DNA of 64,000 nucleotides from contig NZ_BCNX01000004.1 of NCBI RefSeq assembly GCF_001571405.1, positions 124,001 to 188,000 on the forward strand, given 5' to 3'. The position numbers and the translations under genes were made by a program. The DNA comes from Methanoculleus thermophilus. GTDB taxonomy: Archaea; Halobacteriota; Methanomicrobia; Methanomicrobiales; Methanoculleaceae. Shown here in pieces: positions 55,486 to 63,350 of this stretch; the stretch's first letter is position 1; each line of letters begins with the position of its first letter. The notes beneath the pieces are model-generated. The model saw only the letters and a program-made list of their open reading frames with translations. It was not told the origin of the DNA and searched no databases.

Positions 55486-56097
55486 TCAAGGTGACCGGGA
55501 GGATGTAGCCGGCGCCATGAGGTAGCCCCCGAACGCTGCAAGCCAGAAGAGCGCAGGGTAAACGATCATCCGCTCCGAACCGCCGTGACCGATGGGGCCG
55601 TAGAGATCCAGGACCCCGAAGTCGCTTGCCGCATGGGCCGCGAGGAAGATGAGGCCGAGAGTCCCAGCGATGATCGCTATCGCCTTCAGCGGTCCCTGGA
55701 CGAGAGTGGAGCCGGCGATCGCCTCGAGGTTGAAGAAGAGGAAGGCCGCGAGCGCGAAGAGACCATGGATTCCGGGGATATCCAGCGTAAAGACGGCGGC
55801 GCCGATCGCCCCGATGCCTGCAATGACAAAGACGGGGAGGATCCAGCCTTTCCCGTAGGAGCGGTAGAGGAAGTAGCCGCCGGCGATGTTTAAGAGGCCG
55901 GCTACAAAGAGCGAGGCGTTGAAGAGCCATGCCGTCGCGGCGATCACACCGAGGTCGCTGATCGCGTTCGTGTAGATACTGTAGCCGGACGCCATGGCCG
56001 CGCCCGCCATGAGAACGGTCATAAACTGGACAGGGAGGAGGAAGAGCAGTACCCCTGCTATCGTCCGGGAGCCGTCTGCGGGATCAGTTCTATACAT
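55486..56097 (-). CDS. DUF998 family membrane protein
   Basis: 203 residues with six hydrophobic helices. YSIYTNAISDLGVIAATAWLFNASLFVAGLLNI is the conserved N-terminal block of the DUF998 family, and DIPGIHGLFALAAFLFFNLEAI a later helix pair. Function unknown; relatives are small archaeal and bacterial membrane proteins. Confidence 0.82.
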   Translation of the reverse strand: MYRTDPADGSRTIAGVLLFLLPVQFMTVLMAGAAMASGYSIYTNAISDLGVIAATAWLFNASLFVAGLLNIAGGYFLYRSYGKGWILPVFVIAGIGAIGAAVFTLDIPGIHGLFALAAFLFFNLEAIAGSTLVQGPLKAIAIIAGTLGLIFLAAHAASDFGVLDLYGPIGHGGSERMIVYPALFWLAAFGGYLMAPATSSRSP

Positions 56098-56160
56098 GCA
56101 GAGGAGGTAGAGCCTCTTTCTTGATATCTCCCGCGCATGCCGGGATCCAGTTCATGGTGT

Positions 56161-57318
56161 CTACTTCGTCGCCATCGTCCGGAGGATCGCCATGATGCCG
56201 GGCTTTGTATTTCTCACGAACGGCGAGCCGAACCCGCCCATCTCCATATCCCCGGACCCGAAGATCTCCTCGTTTAATCGGGTGGTGATCTCGTCGAATA
56301 TCCGCTTATACGCGACACAGTGGGGGTCGACGCCCCGGACCTCACCGTCCGTGGGGGCGATCGCGTTGTAGGGGCACCCGCCCCGGCAATATTTGATATG
56401 AGCACACCCGGCGCATTCCTGATCGACGTAGTCCTTGAAGGCGTGCATCAACTTCCAGGCCTTCGACCGGGCGAGGTCTTCGGCCGTAGGGCGGTCGCGG
56501 ACGTTCCCCATCACGTACTTCGGCATCCCGACGAAGCGGTAGCAGGGGTATATGCTCCCGTCAGGGCCGATTGCGAGGGTGGTTCCCATGCAGTCCACGA
56601 ACGTGCAGACGGTTCCGTGCCGGGTGAATATGCCCCTGCAGAGGTCGTTGATGTTCATAACCTCGATCCGGCCCAGGTTATCGAGATACCTGTCGAGGAG
56701 GTAGACCAGGAGTTCCCCGTACTCCTCCGGCTCGAGCGCCCACTCCTTAGGATCTTTGCTTCGGAGCGACGGCAGTGCAGGGTGGAGTTTGAGGGGGAAC
56801 CCTTGCTTGAGGAAGAAGTCAAAGATCGTCTCCTTCTCCTTGACCGACCGGTTGGTGAACGTGCAGATAAACCGGACCTCAAGCCCGTTTTCCCGTGCTA
56901 TCTCGTAGCCCCGCATGGTCTTTGCAAAGTAGCCCTTTCCTCTCTGCGCATCGGTTATCTCCTCGGGGCCGTCGATGCTCGAACCGATGGGAATCTGATA
57001 TTCTGCGAGGATCTCTGCCAATTCCGGGGTGAGCAGCCAGAGGTTGCTCTGCAGGGCGAACGTCGGTGCAAGATGGGCGAGCCCCTCGGAGAGGATCGGG
57101 AGGGCCTGCCGGTAGAATTCAGCGCCGGCAAGGAGCGGTTCGCCGCCATGAAAGGTGATCGTGACCTGGTTGGACTGATAGTCTTTGAGCCATTCGGCAA
57201 TCTCCCGGACCGTCTCGATGCTCATCCTCGGCGACCCTTCATCAGAACTCCAGCAGTAGTGGCATTTTGAGGGGCAGCCGAGTGTGGGGATGATCATGAC
57301 ATGGAAAGGGCTCTTCAT
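56161..57318 (-). CDS. SPASM-domain radical SAM enzyme, peptide-modifying type
   Basis: 385 residues. The radical SAM cluster CPSKCHYCW (Cys15, Cys19, Cys22) is followed by TFHGGEPLLAG. The C-terminal SPASM region has CxxC-type ligands spread over CTFVDCMG, YPCYRF and CAGCAHIKYCRGGCPYNA for auxiliary [4Fe-4S] clusters, as in anaerobic sulfatase-maturating and peptide-modifying enzymes. It looks like the methanogen family typified by Mhun_1560 (recalled, not searched). No sulfatase and no Cys-rich precursor peptide could be found within 1 kb on either side, so the substrate is open. Confidence 0.85.
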   Translation of the reverse strand: MKSPFHVMIIPTLGCPSKCHYCWSSDEGSPRMSIETVREIAEWLKDYQSNQVTITFHGGEPLLAGAEFYRQALPILSEGLAHLAPTFALQSNLWLLTPELAEILAEYQIPIGSSIDGPEEITDAQRGKGYFAKTMRGYEIARENGLEVRFICTFTNRSVKEKETIFDFFLKQGFPLKLHPALPSLRSKDPKEWALEPEEYGELLVYLLDRYLDNLGRIEVMNINDLCRGIFTRHGTVCTFVDCMGTTLAIGPDGSIYPCYRFVGMPKYVMGNVRDRPTAEDLARSKAWKLMHAFKDYVDQECAGCAHIKYCRGGCPYNAIAPTDGEVRGVDPHCVAYKRIFDEITTRLNEEIFGSGDMEMGGFGSPFVRNTKPGIMAILRTMATK

Positions 57319-57534
57319 GTACTGAACTCTCTCTAATGACGTTAAAATCTATTCATAGGGTCGCTTGCGCCTGCAATCCTGGCGGGATTTCATCACCCTG
57401 GAGAATCTTTGCAAGAATTGGTAGACCTCTTTGAGGATTGCAGCGGATGAGTGCACCGCGGGCCGCGGTGGAGGTCGCGTGAGAGGGGATCGGGGGATCC
57501 CCGCCGCGAGTATGTTCGCCTGCCTCGCTGATGA

Positions 57535-58536
57535 CTAGTGGGCAGTCGTGCTCCCGATATCGACGCCCACTATCCCGACGACAGCGCCGGTCGCGTCCTT
57601 GATGGGAGCATACCCGGATATGATGATGGCGGTGGTGTTGTCCCACTCTTCGGTAGAGAGTTCGCTCTCTGCGGAGGGTCCGACAAACCCGGCGAGGAGC
57701 TTGGAGTCATCTCCCGTAGTCTGGTAGATGCTGCCTATCGCGGGTGTGTCGCCGGGTTTGTAGTCGGCATCAACGACATACTCGATGGTATCATTGACTT
57801 TGCGCATTGTATAGACGTAGAGGACCCCGGGGTTTTCGTCCCGGAAGGCGGCGAGTCTGTCGCGGATGGCGATGAACTCCGGTGTGGTCTCATCGCCCGG
57901 CTTGAGTGCGGCGAGGGCGTCGCCATCGATCTGGGCCGCAATCTCCGTTGCGAGGCCTTTCAACATATCTTCGGTGATCACGCTGCCGATGTCAACGCCG
58001 ACAAGCCCGACGATGGAGCCGCTCGCGTCCTTGATGGGGGCATACCCGGAGATGATATAGGCAACGACACCGCCCCACTCTTCGATGTAATACTCGGGCT
58101 CAGCCGAGGGTTCTTCGAACCCGGCGAGGAACGCGGTGTCATCATCCGTGGGATAGTAGACCTCGCCTACTGCGGGCGCATAGCCTCTGCCGTAGTCTGC
58201 ATCCACAACGTACTCGGTGGCGTTCCCGACCTTGCGCATCGTATAGACGTAGAGGACCCCGGGGTTTGCATCCCGGAAGGCGGCGAGCCGGTCGCGGATG
58301 GCGATGAACTCCGGTGTGGTCTCGTCGCCCGGCTTGAGTGCGGCGAAGGCGTCACCGTCGATCTGGGTTGCAATCTCCGCTGCGAGGGCCTTCAACTCTT
58401 CTTGTGTATTCTTTTCCGGAACCGGTTCAGCTCCCCCTTGCGAGAATACGACCCAGACTCCTGCTACTACAATGATCAGGGCAATGACGCCGATTAGCAT
58501 GATAATCGGACTGCGTTGCTGCGTCAAAGAAATCAA
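57535..58536 (-). CDS. membrane-anchored protein with two tandem Cache-like sensor domains
   Basis: 333 residues. One N-terminal membrane helix (about 11-31) places the rest outside the cell. Residues about 47-188 and 194-331 are two copies of the same PDC/Cache-type domain: both contain IDGDA.AALKPGDETTPEFIAIRDRL, GVLYVYTMRKV, EYVVDADY and ISGYAPIKDA.G..VG.VGVDIGS. The copies are also nearly identical in DNA, indicating a recent duplication. There is no cytoplasmic kinase, cyclase or chemotaxis domain, so it may bind a ligand and signal through a partner. The radical SAM gene lies downstream on the same strand. Confidence 0.85.
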   Translation of the reverse strand: MISLTQQRSPIIMLIGVIALIIVVAGVWVVFSQGGAEPVPEKNTQEELKALAAEIATQIDGDAFAALKPGDETTPEFIAIRDRLAAFRDANPGVLYVYTMRKVGNATEYVVDADYGRGYAPAVGEVYYPTDDDTAFLAGFEEPSAEPEYYIEEWGGVVAYIISGYAPIKDASGSIVGLVGVDIGSVITEDMLKGLATEIAAQIDGDALAALKPGDETTPEFIAIRDRLAAFRDENPGVLYVYTMRKVNDTIEYVVDADYKPGDTPAIGSIYQTTGDDSKLLAGFVGPSAESELSTEEWDNTTAIIISGYAPIKDATGAVVGIVGVDIGSTTAH

Positions 58537-58776
58537 CTCCAGTTCAGACTACGAACAGAGTATATTAAAATATTTCCAAATGTTTATAAACAAACTGTTG
58601 TGTTCTGGAAATTTTGGCGCCAGATCGTTCGATTAATGGGAAAAACCCTCGATACTATGAATGTTTCGACACCGTGCAGCAGTAGTTGCTGGGGCCATGG
58701 GATCCGGGATGTCACCGTTGACCAATCCCGGAACCCTTTTCTGCTCTGCTTCTATATGGGTGTACGAGGTAGGAGA

Positions 58777-59205
58777 ATGGACTTTTCCGAATGCGTGAAA
58801 TTCGCAAACGACAACCCTGTGACCTACATCGCGACAGCGGACGGCGACCAGCCCCGGGTGCGGGCGTTTGCCATGTGGTTTGCCGATGAGACCGGGTTCT
58901 ATTACCATACCGGGACACCGAAGGCCGTCTGGCAGCAGCTTACGAAGAACCCGAAGGTCGAACTCTGTTTCTACAACCCGGAGGGCGCCGGAAGGATGAT
59001 GCGAGTGGCGGGTTCGGTCGAGTTCATCGACGATCCCGCCTTAAAAGAGCGACTCGTCGCGGAGCGGCCGTGGCTTCTCCAGATCGGTATCTCCGGCCCG
59101 GACGACCCGAAACTTGCCGTCTTCCGCGTGGCACACGGCGAGGCATACTTCTGGACGATGGAGAACAATATGCGGGAGGCCGAGGCCCCCCGCGTCAGGT
59201 TCTAG
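58777..59205 (+). CDS. pyridoxamine 5'-phosphate oxidase family (flavin/F420-binding split barrel)
   Basis: 142 residues starting MDFSECVKFANDNPVTYIATADGDQPRVRAFAMWFADETGFYYHTG. The split beta-barrel pattern and the TPKAVWQQLTKNPKVELCFYNPEG segment match PNPOx-like flavin reductase/F420-binding proteins of methanogens. The ligand cannot be told from sequence. GAGGT lies 5 nt before ATG, and the TATA-like TCTATATGG is at about 58751-58759. Confidence 0.85.
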   Translation: MDFSECVKFANDNPVTYIATADGDQPRVRAFAMWFADETGFYYHTGTPKAVWQQLTKNPKVELCFYNPEGAGRMMRVAGSVEFIDDPALKERLVAERPWLLQIGISGPDDPKLAVFRVAHGEAYFWTMENNMREAEAPRVRF

Positions 59206-59231
59206 GCGTACAGGGATCGCTCCCCTCCTTT

Positions 59232-60313
59232 TTAGTAGTGCCGCCGGAGGACGCTGCAGACCTTCTCCGACTCGATCCATCCCTGGCTAAGTCGGTCGAC
59301 GAGGGCATTGATGACGGCGGCCTGCCGGGCGATCTCCCTCGAATTCGCTGATCCCTCCATCGCGGCGAGCCCCATGATCATCTGCAGGGGCTGGCGGATC
59401 TGGTCGCTGAGGGCGGCAGACTGTTCGATGCTCTGCTCGATCCGGGAGAATACCTTCCGCCGGAGTTCCTCCATCTTTTTCCGCTCCGAGATATCGCGGG
59501 AGATCGAGAGGACGGTCGTCTTCCCCTGCAGGGGGAAATGGAGCGAGTTGATCTCGACCGGTACCCGGTTCCCGCCCTTCGCGACGTGCTCGCTTTCGTA
59601 GAGGATCCGGTCGTTTAAGCGGAACTGCTTTAAGATGGCAAGGACCTCGCCGAGCCTCTCCGGGGGGACAATATCGAGCGGCGAACGGGCAGCAGTTCGT
59701 CGCGGGAGTAGCCGAGCCGTCTGCAGGCGACCTCGTTTGCTTCGACGAACCGGGTCGGCACCGACTCGGGGGAGAGTTCGAAGACAAGGATGGCATCGTT
59801 CCCCTTCTCAAAGAGCGTCCGATACCGCTTCTCGCTCTCGACGAGGCACCGCTCCGTGAGTTTCCAGCGCGTGATCTTCCGGTATATCTCAAGCCTATTG
59901 TTGCGCACCGGGTAGATCTGCATCGGCCGGCTTGAGTATTCAAGCCAGCATTCCTCGCCGTTAGGCTTACGAAGGTGCAGTTCACGGGTGCCGGCGGTCG
60001 CTATAACCTTCTCAGCATCCTCGACCAGCGGGTTGATGAACCGGTGCGTAAATACCCCGGCGGGCATCCCGGCGACGTCGGCCTCGTTCAGGTCAAAGAG
60101 CCGCCGCATGCTCGCGTTTACCCACCTGACTCGGTTCTGCTCGTCGATGAGAGCGATCCCGTCCTCAAACTCATTGAGCACCTGGTAAATGGTGAAGAGG
60201 AGGAAGTTCTGCATGCGTGAGTGCGGGTCAGTGCCCGTTTCGGGGCAGGTCGCTCCGCTCCGCCTGGTCTGGGGATCCGGGGGAGTCTCGGTTGCCGAAT
60301 CGTCGTTCAGCAT
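59232..60313 (-). pseudogene. PAS-domain sensor protein gene with a -1 frameshift
   Basis: From ATG 60313 the first frame encodes about 208 residues with one full PAS domain (about 45-150, GIALIDEQNRVRWVNASMRRLFDL) and the start of a second (EKRYRTLFEKGNDAILVFEL ... GYSRDELLPV). It then runs out of sense. In the -1 frame from about 59676-59692 the second PAS continues (LDIVPPERLGEVLAILKQF ... FPLQGKTTVLSISRDISERKKM), followed by EQSAALSDQIRQPLQMIMGLA and the stop at 59232-59234. The tail resembles a kinase dimerisation helix without the phospho-accepting His, and no ATPase domain follows. One lost base or a sequence error. Confidence 0.7.
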
Positions 60314-60413
60314 AGGTGGAAGTATACTTCCATGTTCTTATATTATAATGCTTCTATTTTGTGCAACCTCCCCAGGCTCCTGTACGGCTACAGGCCCCAT
60401 TATTCCCCGCTAT

Positions 60414-61127
60414 TTACCAGTCTTTCTTCATTGCTTCCGCCCGGAGTTCCTTTGGCATCAGTTCGATCGCGTACCGAAGCGCCGTCCGGGACATCTTCTG
60501 CTTCTTTGCCATGACATAGGAGAAGACCTCGTCGGTGTGCTTTCTGCTCCCCTCCTTGAGGAGCCAGCCGTAGCCCTTCTGGACCATGTCGTCTGTATTG
60601 GTAAGGAGGAGATCGGCGATCGCGAGGGCCTCGTCGAGGAATTCTCCGTGCTTTGCGGGCACGATGAGCGAGACCGCCGCTGCCCGCCGCATCCAGCGGT
60701 TCTCCGACTGCGTCCAGCGCTTCAGTTCCTCGATCTCTTCCGGGTAGCGCACGATATAATCTCCGACGGCGTGGTTGCAGAGGCCATCGCAGGTGGCCCA
60801 GTTCGTGATGTAGGTCTCGATCCAGCGGCGGAAGACGGCGATATCATCGGGCTCGTAGCGGTCCGCGAGCCTTGATGCCCACTCGGAGACGACGAACGCC
60901 TCTTCAAGCATCCCGGACCGGTAGAGTTCCTCGCAGAGGGCGAAGATCTCCGGTTTTTCGCGGGATTTTACCTCTTTCCAGTACTTCTTTGCGATTGCGG
61001 TCACGGTTGCCGTCCTTATCCCGTAGCACCGGACCCCCTCCTTGAAGAAGCGCTGACTCTTTGCGCATGTCTCAGGATCTGCGTGCGCCGCAAACTCCCG
61101 CCGTATCGCCTCGATGACCGGATCCAT
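60414..61127 (-). CDS. DNA alkylation repair protein, AlkD-like
   Basis: 237 residues, all helical, in the HEAT-like repeat pattern of AlkD/DNA alkylation repair enzymes: GIRTATVTAIAKKYWKEVK, WIETYITNWATCDGLCNHAVG, RWMRRAAAVSLIVPAKHGEF, WLLKEGSRKHTDEVFSYV. These enzymes remove bulky or cationic alkyl bases (3-methyl- and 7-methyl-purines). The Asp and Trp in NWATCDGLCNH fit the AlkD active-site region. ATG 61127; the upstream in-frame extension overlaps the divergent heme-operon leader. Confidence 0.85.
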   Translation of the reverse strand: MDPVIEAIRREFAAHADPETCAKSQRFFKEGVRCYGIRTATVTAIAKKYWKEVKSREKPEIFALCEELYRSGMLEEAFVVSEWASRLADRYEPDDIAVFRRWIETYITNWATCDGLCNHAVGDYIVRYPEEIEELKRWTQSENRWMRRAAAVSLIVPAKHGEFLDEALAIADLLLTNTDDMVQKGYGWLLKEGSRKHTDEVFSYVMAKKQKMSRTALRYAIELMPKELRAEAMKKDW

Positions 61128-61303
61128 ATTCTGGTGTACGGGGGGAAGGGGAATAAGCAATGCGGCACTTGTTCTGCCGCTCAATCTGTACGCAGAACCT
61201 GCTCGATAGCGGCATGCAGATCCTCGGTCGGATTCTGCTCCAGCGGTCCCCTCTCCCCGGTCGGGCGCCGGGATTGATATGCCCCCCGGTTGTCCAAAGG
61301 TTG

Positions 61304-62875
61304 ATGTCGAAAGCAACTGAGATGGGGTGCATGGAGCGCACGAAGGGCCCGGCCCTGATCTCGTGGAACGTCACCCTCCGTTGTCCGCTGATGTGCGCCC
61401 ACTGCTACGCGGACGCTGGCGTTGACGAAGCGGAAGGTGTCCTCTCGACCGCCGAAGCGCTCTCGGTCATCGATCAACTCGCGAACACCGGAAGGCCCAT
61501 CGTCGTCCTCTCCGGGGGAGAACCCCTGATGCGGGAGGATATCTTCGAGATCGCCCGCTACGGGACTGAACGGGGACTCGTGATGGCGATGGGCACGAGC
61601 GGGTACCTCCTCGATAAGGCGACGGCGAAGCGGCTCAGAGACGCAGGAATCCGGTCGGTGGCGGTCAGCATCGACTCCGCCGACCCGGATACCCACGACG
61701 CGTTTCGCGGCGTTGCCGGCGTATGGGAGCGGGCGGTCGCGGCGATCAAGCACTGCCGAGACGCGGGGCTCGGCGTCCGGATCAACATGACGGTCATGCG
61801 CCCCGTCCTCGCCGACGTCGAGGAGGTCATCGCTCTCGGCGAATCCCTGGGTGTCCGCGACTACCAGGTCTTCCTCCCGGTGGAGACCGGGAGGGGACGC
61901 GGACCCGGGCAGGGCAGCCCCCGCGAGTACGAGGACCTGATCCGGGCTCTCCTCCTCCGGTACCGGGAGAGCAATCTCCGGATCCGGCCGACGTGCTCAC
62001 CCCAGTTCCGCCGGATTGCCGACGAAGTCGGGATTGAGAATCGCGGCTGGAGTCGGGGCTGCATGGCCGCCATCAGTTACTGCCGGATCTACGCGACCGG
62101 GGAGGTGACGCCCTGCCCCTATCTGCCGGTGAGCGCGGGCAACCTCCGCACCACGCCGTTTTCTGAGATCTGGAATAATTCGGAACTCTTTCTCGCCCTC
62201 CGCGACCCGGACCGGCTTGCCGGGAAGTGCGGCCGGTGCGGCTACAAGACGGTCTGCGGCGGGTGCCGGGCGCGGGCCTGCCGCGGGGTTGATTTCGTTC
62301 CGGCCCGGTGGTGCGACGGACTCATGCGGCCCGATGACCCCTGCGGGGAGATCACCCGCGAAGACCCGTGGTGCCCCTACGAGCCCGGGGGCCCCGACCG
62401 GACCGATCTTGCGATCCTCGACGCCCTCCAGGGCGACCTCCCCCTGGTCTCGCGCCCGTGGGCCGTCATCGCGGAGAGAGTCGGGCTTGCGGAGGATGAG
62501 GTCGTCGCAAGGATGCGGCGGCTTCAGTCCTTGGGCGTCCTCCGCAGTGTCTCGCCGGTCTATGAATCGCGGAAGTTCGGGCTTGCCGCCGCGACCCTGG
62601 TCGCCCTCCGCGTCCCGGAGGACCGGGTGAGCGAGGTGGCGGAGGTCGTCAGCACCTACCCGGAGGTCTCGCACAACTTCCGGCGTGACCACGCCTACTC
62701 TCTCTGGTTCACCCTCTCCGCCCCGACAGAGGAGCGGCTCTCCGCGGTGCTCGCGGAGATCCTCTCCCGAACCGGCATCCCAAAGGAGGACACGCTCAAC
62801 CTCCCCACCGTCCGGGCCTATAAGATCGACGTGCGGTTCCCGCTCTCGGAGGAGGGGTCGTATGGATCCGACTGA
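61304..62875 (+). CDS. ahbD-ahbA: fusion of AhbD-like heme synthase (radical SAM) and AhbA-like siroheme decarboxylase
   Basis: 523 residues from ATG 61304 (ATG 61322 or 61331 also possible). Residues 1-360: radical SAM domain with CPLMCAHCY (Cys27, Cys31, Cys34), VLSGGEPLMREDI, DTHDAFRGVAGVWERA, FLPVETGRGRG and SPASM-type cysteines CGRCGYKTVCGGCRARAC, as in heme synthase AhbD. Residues about 365-520: Lrp/AsnC-like winged helix plus PEVSHNFRRDHAYSLWFTL, the siroheme decarboxylase AhbA pattern. The two steps bracket the pathway (siroheme decarboxylation first, coproheme to heme last). Overlaps ahbB by 14 bp. AhbD and AhbA are separate genes in the organisms where they were characterised. Confidence 0.78.
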   Translation: MSKATEMGCMERTKGPALISWNVTLRCPLMCAHCYADAGVDEAEGVLSTAEALSVIDQLANTGRPIVVLSGGEPLMREDIFEIARYGTERGLVMAMGTSGYLLDKATAKRLRDAGIRSVAVSIDSADPDTHDAFRGVAGVWERAVAAIKHCRDAGLGVRINMTVMRPVLADVEEVIALGESLGVRDYQVFLPVETGRGRGPGQGSPREYEDLIRALLLRYRESNLRIRPTCSPQFRRIADEVGIENRGWSRGCMAAISYCRIYATGEVTPCPYLPVSAGNLRTTPFSEIWNNSELFLALRDPDRLAGKCGRCGYKTVCGGCRARACRGVDFVPARWCDGLMRPDDPCGEITREDPWCPYEPGGPDRTDLAILDALQGDLPLVSRPWAVIAERVGLAEDEVVARMRRLQSLGVLRSVSPVYESRKFGLAAATLVALRVPEDRVSEVAEVVSTYPEVSHNFRRDHAYSLWFTLSAPTEERLSAVLAEILSRTGIPKEDTLNLPTVRAYKIDVRFPLSEEGSYGSD

Positions 62876-63350
62876 TCTCGCCCTTCTTTCAGAACTTGAG
62901 AAGGGGCTCCCTCTGGTCACCGAGCCGTTTGCAGAGATCGGGCGATGGCTCGGCATCCCGGAGGCGGAGGTGCTCCACCGGGCGCAACGCCTCCGCGAAG
63001 AGGGGGCGATCCGGAAGATACGGGCGCGGATCAACCAGCGGCTCCTCGGGATCACGGCAAACGCCCTCGTCGCCTGGCGCCCGCCCGGGGGGTGGGACGG
63101 GGAGGACTTCTCCCGGTTCGCGTCCGCTCCCGGGATCTCCCACTGCTACCTGCGCCGGCCGGTGCCGGGGAGGTGGGAGTACACCCTGTATACCGTGCAC
63201 CACGGGAGGAGCCGGGAGGGGGTGCTCGCCGCGGTCGAGGAGATGGCCCGGGCGGCGGGGTGCAGCGATTATATCGTGCTCTTCAGCACCGAGGAGTACA
63301 AGAGGGTGCCGAACGTGCGCATCAACGAGAACGGAGGCGGTCTACCATGA
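62862..63350 (+). CDS. ahbB: siroheme decarboxylase subunit (AhbB-like)
   Basis: 162 residues starting MDPTDLALLSELEKGLPLVTEPFAEIG. Lrp/AsnC-like helix-turn-helix in the first 55 residues, then the ligand-binding part GISHCYLRRPVPGRWEYTLYTVHHG, whose HCYxR...W.Y.LYTxxHG pattern is that of AhbB/NirL. With AhbA it converts siroheme to 12,18-didecarboxysiroheme. The helix-turn-helix is a relic of regulators, so DNA binding is not implied. ATG 62862 lies inside the end of the fusion gene; the stop forms an ATGA overlap with ahbC. Confidence 0.85.
   Translation: MDPTDLALLSELEKGLPLVTEPFAEIGRWLGIPEAEVLHRAQRLREEGAIRKIRARINQRLLGITANALVAWRPPGGWDGEDFSRFASAPGISHCYLRRPVPGRWEYTLYTVHHGRSREGVLAAVEEMARAAGCSDYIVLFSTEEYKRVPNVRINENGGGLP

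Noticed and set aside
56090-56155. 21-codon ORF just downstream of the radical SAM gene as a candidate precursor peptide
   Set aside because: Its sequence begins with a common palindromic DNA-repeat reading (MNWIPACAG), has one Cys and no leader/core layout.
57353-57646. 97-codon minus-strand ORF upstream of the radical SAM gene
   Set aside because: Its first half is a shadow of the Cache gene end and the rest has no precursor-peptide features.
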